From positions 1-10,395 of the forward strand of contig JAVBLV010000010.1 in the NCBI GenBank assembly GCA_031553195.1: DNA of 10,395 nt, read 5' to 3'. Shown one piece after another: positions 7,367-10,395 of this stretch (positions within the stretch are counted from its first letter, which is position 1; each line of letters begins with the position of its first letter). Under the pieces are notes generated by a model. That model was not told where the DNA came from and made no database searches. It was given only the letters and a program-made list of their open reading frames with translations. The DNA comes from JAVBLV01 sp031553195. Lineage in GTDB: Bacteria; Bacteroidota; Bacteroidia; Bacteroidales; P3. The position numbers were made by a program, and so were the translations under genes.

Positions 7367-8098
7367 ATGCAAAAATTAGTAGCATACCCTCTTTCCATTG
7401 TTTATTATCTGTTGTTTGGAAGCGCTTTGCTTATTTTTCACCCCATTCAATGGATGTGCTTCAACCTGTTTGGGTATAAAGCTCATAAAAAGAGCGTGGA
7501 TGCATTATATTTCTTTTTAGTGGCTAACACCTATGTTTTAGGCGTAAAGTATAGAATCAGGAATTTGGATAAACTACTAATGGATGAGCCTCTAATTATT
7601 GCTGCCAATCATCAGAGTCTGTTTGATGTTATTACCGTCGGTTGGTTTTTGCGGAAAACGCACCCTAAATTTATCAGCAAGATTGAATTGGGTAAAGGGA
7701 TTCCCAGTATTTCATATAATTTGAATCATGGAGGATCGGTACTCATAGACAGAAAAGATCCTAAACAATCTTTATCTGCAATAAAAAAAATGGCTCAATA
7801 TATAGAGGATAACAAACGGGCAACCGTAATATTTCCCGAAGGGACAAGGAGCAAAACAGGCAAGCCAAGGTCATTTGCAGAAAACGGATTGAAAATTCTT
7901 TGCAAATATGCGAAATCTGCTTATGTGGTTCCCGTTACGATCAATAACTCCTGGAAAATGACAAAGTGGGGTTCTTTTCCTTTGGGTGTGGGAACAAAAT
8001 TTGGACTAACAATCCATGATCCTATTTCTGTAAAGGATATGCCTTTTCCCGAGGTTTTTAAAAAAACGGAACAGGCCGTGGTTCAAGCTATCAATTGA
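7367..8098 (+). CDS. plsC: PlsC-type 1-acyl-glycerol-3-phosphate acyltransferase
   Basis: A 243-residue lysophospholipid acyltransferase (LPLAT/AGPAT family) that would transfer an acyl chain to lysophosphatidic acid, or a related lipid, at the inner membrane. The four family blocks are in order: NHxxxxD as NHQSLFD (His82 and Asp87, catalytic), GSVLIDRKD near 123-131, FPEGTRS at 156-162 (phosphate binding) and VVPVTI near 187-192. The N-terminus has a hydrophobic membrane-associated stretch (about 7-35). Length is normal for the family. The ATG at 7367 follows the upstream stop by 3 bases, so the two genes are probably translated from one mRNA. Other members of this superfamily act on different lipids, for instance ornithine lipids, and Bacteroidota genomes often carry several paralogues, so the exact acceptor is uncertain. 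Confidence 0.88.
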   Translation: MQKLVAYPLSIVYYLLFGSALLIFHPIQWMCFNLFGYKAHKKSVDALYFFLVANTYVLGVKYRIRNLDKLLMDEPLIIAANHQSLFDVITVGWFLRKTHPKFISKIELGKGIPSISYNLNHGGSVLIDRKDPKQSLSAIKKMAQYIEDNKRATVIFPEGTRSKTGKPRSFAENGLKILCKYAKSAYVVPVTINNSWKMTKWGSFPLGVGTKFGLTIHDPISVKDMPFPEVFKKTEQAVVQAIN

Positions 8099-8115
8099 TT
8101 CAAAAACAATTGATA
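8089..8115 (+). terminator. AT-rich hairpin between plsC and the helicase gene
   Basis: TATCAATTG (8089-8097) and CAATTGATA (8107-8115) form a perfect 9-bp stem with a 9-base loop spanning the acyltransferase stop codon. It is AT-rich and not followed by a clean T-run, so it is at best a partial terminator or mRNA-stability element dividing the lipid-type genes from the RNA-binding genes. Confidence 0.25.
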
Positions 8116-8135
8116 TTACATTTTAAAATTAAAAC

Positions 8136-9257
8136 ATGACATTTGAAGAATTACATATTTCCGAACTGATATTAAAAGCGCTGATAAATAAAAAATATGA
8201 AACGCCCACGCCGATACAGGAACAGGCGATACCGGTTGCACTCGGCGGACAGGATTTGTTGGGAATAGCCCAAACAGGTACGGGTAAAACGGCCGCTTTT
8301 GCAATACCGATTATTCAGCGGCTCAATTTACCGCAATCGAAAGGGCAAAGGCGCGAGATAAAAGCATTGATACTGACTCCGACACGGGAACTGGCTATAC
8401 AAATTGACGAGTGCTTCGAGGATTATTCAACTTATACTAACCTGCGCCATACCGTGATTTTCGGTGGGGTAAATCAAAAACCTCAGGTTGACGAGCTCAA
8501 GCGAGGAACGGATATTTTGATTGCTACGCCGGGGCGATTGCTGGATCTTATTGAACAAAAATATATTAAACTCAATCATATTCAGCATTTTGTTCTCGAT
8601 GAAGCTGATCGTATGCTTGATATGGGTTTCATACACGATATAAAACGCCTGTTGCCTTTATTACCTAAACAAAAACAAACATTATTCTTCTCGGCCACGA
8701 TGCCCGTTGCTATTGCGAATTTATCCAAATCTATTTTGTATAAACCTGTAAAAATAGAGATTTCACCTGTGGCATCGGTAGTAGATTCGATAGAACAACG
8801 CTTATATTTTGTGGAAAAACCACAAAAAAACGAACTACTCATCAACCTTTTAGAAAAAGAGCAAGATAAATCAGCGCTTGTTTTTTCCCGTACAAAGCAT
8901 GGAGCCGATAGAATTGCGAAAGTTTTGAATAAAAAGGGAATAGGTTGCGAGGCTATTCATGGTAACAAAACGCAAGGAGCAAGGCAACGCGCTCTTACTA
9001 ACTTCAAGTCGGGAAAAACACGCGTAATTATTGCCACAGACATTGCTGCAAGAGGAATTGATATAAGCAACCTGGAAATGGTTATCAACTACGATTTACC
9101 GGATGTAGCCGAAACTTACGTTCATCGCATAGGCCGCACCGGCCGTGCAGGCAAAAGCGGAACGGCCCTTTCTTTCTGTTCTCAGGAAGAACGTACGATG
9201 GTAAAAGATATTCAGAAATTAACGGGTAAAAAGCTGGATGCCGTATCAATGGGTTAA
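8136..9257 (+). CDS. rhlE: DEAD-box ATP-dependent RNA helicase, RhlE type
   Basis: A complete 373-residue DEAD-box helicase core that unwinds or remodels short RNA duplexes using ATP. Motifs in order: Q-motif region TPTPIQEQAIP at 23-33, motif I AQTGTGKT at 45-52, Ia PTRELA at 82-87, TPGR at 131-134, motif II DEAD at 155-158, motif III SAT at 186-188, the domain 2 segment LVFSRTK near 248-254, TDIAARGID at 301-309, and motif VI HRIGRTGRAG at 330-339. It ends about 34 residues after motif VI, with almost none of the long basic tail many RhlE proteins carry. The cold-shock and RRM proteins encoded next could supply RNA binding in trans (inference). It starts at an ATG 37 bases after the acyltransferase stop; no own -7 box is clear, so transcription may continue from upstream. 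Confidence 0.93.
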   Translation: MTFEELHISELILKALINKKYETPTPIQEQAIPVALGGQDLLGIAQTGTGKTAAFAIPIIQRLNLPQSKGQRREIKALILTPTRELAIQIDECFEDYSTYTNLRHTVIFGGVNQKPQVDELKRGTDILIATPGRLLDLIEQKYIKLNHIQHFVLDEADRMLDMGFIHDIKRLLPLLPKQKQTLFFSATMPVAIANLSKSILYKPVKIEISPVASVVDSIEQRLYFVEKPQKNELLINLLEKEQDKSALVFSRTKHGADRIAKVLNKKGIGCEAIHGNKTQGARQRALTNFKSGKTRVIIATDIAARGIDISNLEMVINYDLPDVAETYVHRIGRTGRAGKSGTALSFCSQEERTMVKDIQKLTGKKLDAVSMG

Positions 9258-9281
9258 AGAAATAACTATAAAACAATATTA

Positions 9282-9716
9282 ATGGCAAATTCATTTAACA
9301 AAAGAGAGTTAGAAAAGAAAAAAGAACAGAAAAGAAAGGAGAAGCAGCAGCGCAAAGAAGATCGTAAGGCCGGCGGTAGTAAATCATTTGATGATATGAT
9401 TGCCTATGTGGACGAAAATGGGATGATTACCAGTACGCCGCCAGACCCTGACAAAAAACAGGAAGTAGATCTGGATAATATAGCGGTTTCTACACCCAAA
9501 AAAGATGAAACGGAAGAAATAGAATTGAAGGGTCGCGTGGAATATTTTAACCATGAGAAAGGTTATGGATTTATTAAGAATCTTTCCGGTATCGAAAAAT
9601 ATTTCTTTCACATCAGTAATGCGCCTGAAAACATTACCGAGGGCAATATGGTTACATTTGAATTGGAACGAGGAGAAAAAGGCATGAATGCCGTAAAAAT
9701 CACTCTTACAAAATAG
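9282..9716 (+). CDS. Cold-shock-domain protein with charged N-terminal extension
   Basis: 144 residues in two parts. Residues 1-30 are very rich in Lys, Arg, Glu and Gln, probably one long charged helix, followed by a linker with the short block MIAYVDENG at 39-47. Residues ~83-143 form a cold-shock domain (single-strand RNA/DNA-binding OB fold) with RNP1 as KGYGFIK (93-99) and RNP2 as YFFHI (107-111), both intact. Classical CspA proteins are about 70 residues, so the extension doubles the length; I recall the same architecture across Bacteroidota. It likely acts as an RNA chaperone in the cytoplasm. It starts 24 bases after the helicase stop and is followed by the RRM gene after 36 bases, suggesting a shared transcript. 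No frameshift or missing aromatic residue is apparent. Confidence 0.88.
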   Translation: MANSFNKRELEKKKEQKRKEKQQRKEDRKAGGSKSFDDMIAYVDENGMITSTPPDPDKKQEVDLDNIAVSTPKKDETEEIELKGRVEYFNHEKGYGFIKNLSGIEKYFFHISNAPENITEGNMVTFELERGEKGMNAVKITLTK

Positions 9717-9752
9717 ACACAATTAATTATTTACATTTAAAAACAAAGAAAG

Positions 9753-10082
9753 ATGAACATTTACGTTTCAAATTTAAGCTATAACACAGATAGTGAAAGC
9801 TTACAACAATTGTTTGCAGAATATGGAGAAGTAACGTCTGCTAACGTTATCACCGACAGAGAAACAGGACGCTCGCGCGGATTCGGTTTTGTTGAAATGC
9901 CTGACGATGCAGAAGGTCAAAAGGCTATTGATGCATTAAACGGAACTGATTTCGAAGGTAAGACAATCAATGTTAATGTTGCCCGTCCTAAAACAGAAGG
10001 ACGTAGCGGCGGCGGATTTAATCGCGGCGGCGGCGGTTTCAACCGTGGCGGCGGCGGTGGATACAACAGAAACCGTTATTAG
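9753..10082 (+). CDS. RRM RNA-binding protein with glycine-rich tail
   Basis: A 109-residue protein with one RNA recognition motif over residues 1-79: RNP2 as IYVSNL (3-8) and RNP1 as RGFGFVEM (42-49), with the aromatic positions that stack on RNA bases (Tyr4, Phe44, Phe46) present. Residues 83-109 are a low-complexity Gly/Arg/Asn/Phe tail in which FNRGGGG occurs twice, similar to RGG-box and cyanobacterial Rbp tails. Stand-alone RRM proteins in Bacteroides (the RbpA/B/C group) affect carbohydrate-use gene expression, so a post-transcriptional regulator or chaperone is plausible; the specific ortholog is not assignable. The start is preceded by an A-rich stretch, ACAAAGAAAG. It is the last gene of the RNA cassette and is followed by a hairpin. 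Confidence 0.92.
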   Translation: MNIYVSNLSYNTDSESLQQLFAEYGEVTSANVITDRETGRSRGFGFVEMPDDAEGQKAIDALNGTDFEGKTINVNVARPKTEGRSGGGFNRGGGGFNRGGGGGYNRNRY

Positions 10083-10097
10083 AAAAATAATATGTTT

Positions 10098-10137
10098 GAT
10101 AAACGGGAAGCATAAAAGGAAACGCTTCCCGTTTATC
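10098..10137 (+). terminator. 14-bp perfect hairpin after the RRM gene
   Basis: GATAAACGGGAAGC (10098-10111) and its exact reverse complement (10124-10137) enclose a 12-base loop, starting 16 bases after the RRM stop. The stem is stable, with a GGGAAGC/GCTTCCC core. No strong T-tract follows (GACACATTATT), so it may act as a processed 3' end or a weak intrinsic terminator. It is the only end signal seen for the cassette before the repeat copy begins. Confidence 0.6.
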
Positions 10138-10151
10138 GACACATTATTCAG

Positions 10152-10259
10152 TAACTGTTTAAATTTTTATGGAAAAGATTTTGAGGGATAAAAACGGCTA
10201 TTTTGCAGACAGGATTTTTCAAGAATAGTAACGCTATTGGGTAAAAATTCCGACAAAAA
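10152..10259. repeat. Truncated MITE-like element (copy B), inverted to copy A
   Basis: These 108 bases match the reverse complement of 2657-2764 at 101 positions, with no gap and mostly transition differences. The outer end TAACTGTTTAAA is intact. Similarity stops at about 10259-10262, inside an A-run, where the complete copy would continue with GAGCGTTTTTAGATCC. The missing ~53 bases coincide with the start of an IS-like end, so the element appears to have been interrupted by a later insertion. Confidence 0.75.
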
Positions 10260-10287
10260 GACACTGTCCATACTTATGTGTAAATAG

Positions 10288-10319
10288 AAAACTACGGGCA
10301 AGATTCTCGTAGTTTTTTT
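10288..10319 (+). terminator. Intrinsic terminator inside the IS left end
   Basis: Bases 10288-10298 pair with 10306-10316: an 11-bp stem with one G-T pair and a 7-base loop, running into a T-run (10313-10319). It would stop transcription entering the IS from the flanking genes before it reaches the transposase start, and may also act on transcripts read from the other side. Confidence 0.75.
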
Positions 10320-10328
10320 ATTTATTTA

Positions 10329-10336
10329 TAACTTTG
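10329..10336 (+). promoter_or_regulatory. Candidate -7 box of the transposase gene
   Basis: TAACTTTG is an exact match to TAnnTTTG, placed just after the IS terminator and about 20 bases before the transposase ATG, implying a very short leader. A Shine-Dalgarno-like AAAGGA lies at 10343-10348, eight bases before the ATG. No -33 TTTG is seen. Confidence 0.45.
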
Positions 10337-10356
10337 AAAAAGAAAGGACACAAAGC

Positions 10357-10395
10357 ATGGAGATTCCCAAAGAATTATTAAGCAAAGAATTTTTG
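10357..10395 (+). CDS. IS256-family transposase, N-terminal fragment (runs off window)
   Basis: Thirteen codons are visible from the ATG at 10357, reading MEIPKELLSKEFL, and remain open at the window edge. This opening resembles Bacteroidota IS256 (mutator-type) DDE transposases as I remember them, which are about 400 residues long. Context supports it: an IS-like end, an insulating terminator, a -7 box and an AAAGGA ribosome-binding site lie immediately upstream. Thirteen residues are too few for a firm family call; a different IS family remains possible. Confidence 0.5.
   Translation, partial: MEIPKELLSKEFL

Larger units (their letters stand above)
10260..10395 (+). mobile_element. Left end of an IS256-like insertion sequence (partial)
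   Basis: From about 10260 the sequence begins GACACTGTCCATACTTATG and continues with TGTAAATAG, resembling the GACACTGTCC...TGTGTAAA ends I associate with IS256-family (mutator-type) elements of Bacteroidota. The boundary is fixed within a few bases because the MITE-like repeat breaks off there. Inside follow a strong hairpin terminator, a -7 box and a start codon, the normal layout of an IS left end. The right end, target duplication and most of the transposase lie outside the window. Confidence 0.6.

Noticed and set aside
6891..7372. Open frames of 140 and 154 codons overlapping the flavoprotein gene on both strands
   Set aside because: They lie in other frames of a gene with clear family motifs, show no recognisable domain, and their composition is what a shadow frame of a coding region gives.
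9384..10191. Frames overlapping the cold-shock and RRM genes, including Ala-rich ones near 9936-10191
   Set aside because: The Ala/Thr/Val-rich sequences arise from reading the GGC-rich tail in other frames; no independent evidence.
2604..10259. Composite transposon bounded by the two repeat copies
   Set aside because: The copies encode no transposase, the enclosed genes are housekeeping-like, and one copy is truncated by an IS. Two independent insertions of a small repeat explain the pattern better.
1..10395. CRISPR array, tRNA or rRNA genes, tmRNA, RNase P RNA, phage or defence genes
   Set aside because: I found no regularly spaced repeats, no cloverleaf or conserved RNA core sequences, and no proteins of these classes when reading both strands.

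Overview
The window looks like a chromosomal segment of a low-G+C member of the Bacteroidota, probably Bacteroidales. Support: perfect matches to the Bacteroidota -7 promoter motif TAnnTTTG upstream of several genes, A-rich start regions mostly without a clear Shine-Dalgarno, a cold-shock protein with the charged N-terminal extension typical of this phylum, and a stand-alone RRM protein. No species can be named from the sequence.

Layout. 1-379: gene-free, with a double hairpin at the edge and a pair of inverted ~25-base arms. 380-2404 (minus): polytopic membrane protein of the family named 'site-specific recombinase Gcr'. 2405-3026: divergent intergenic region with candidate promoters and a complete 161-base MITE-like element (2604-2764). 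3027-5930 (plus): exported two-domain M16 zinc metalloprotease, closed by a strong intrinsic terminator at 5954-5991. 5931-6278: that terminator, then a good promoter and a ~160-base leader that can form hairpins and carries a 40-codon ORF ending just before the next gene. 6278-8098: nitronate monooxygenase-like flavoprotein and a PlsC-type acyltransferase, separated by 3 bases. 8136-10082: RhlE-type DEAD-box helicase, cold-shock-domain protein and glycine-tailed RRM protein, closely spaced on one strand and followed by a 14-bp perfect inverted repeat. 10152-10395: a second copy of the MITE-like repeat in opposite orientation, broken off where an apparent IS256-family insertion sequence begins. 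The first 13 codons of its transposase run off the window.

Genes working together. The last three genes form an RNA-remodelling cassette (helicase, cold-shock chaperone, RRM protein) that probably acts in cold adaptation or RNA turnover. The flavoprotein and acyltransferase are probably co-transcribed from the promoter at 6102-6109. The M16 protease and the Gcr-like protein stand alone and are transcribed divergently.

The most notable non-gene structure is the repeat pair: two copies of a short repeat (101 of 108 positions identical) in inverted orientation about 7.4 kb apart, one intact with terminal inverted repeats and one interrupted by an IS. The structured leader with its small ORF before the flavoprotein is the second item most worth checking. 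I found no CRISPR array, tRNA, rRNA or recognisable defence or secretion system. Apart from the repeats, the leader and the IS edge this is an ordinary housekeeping region.
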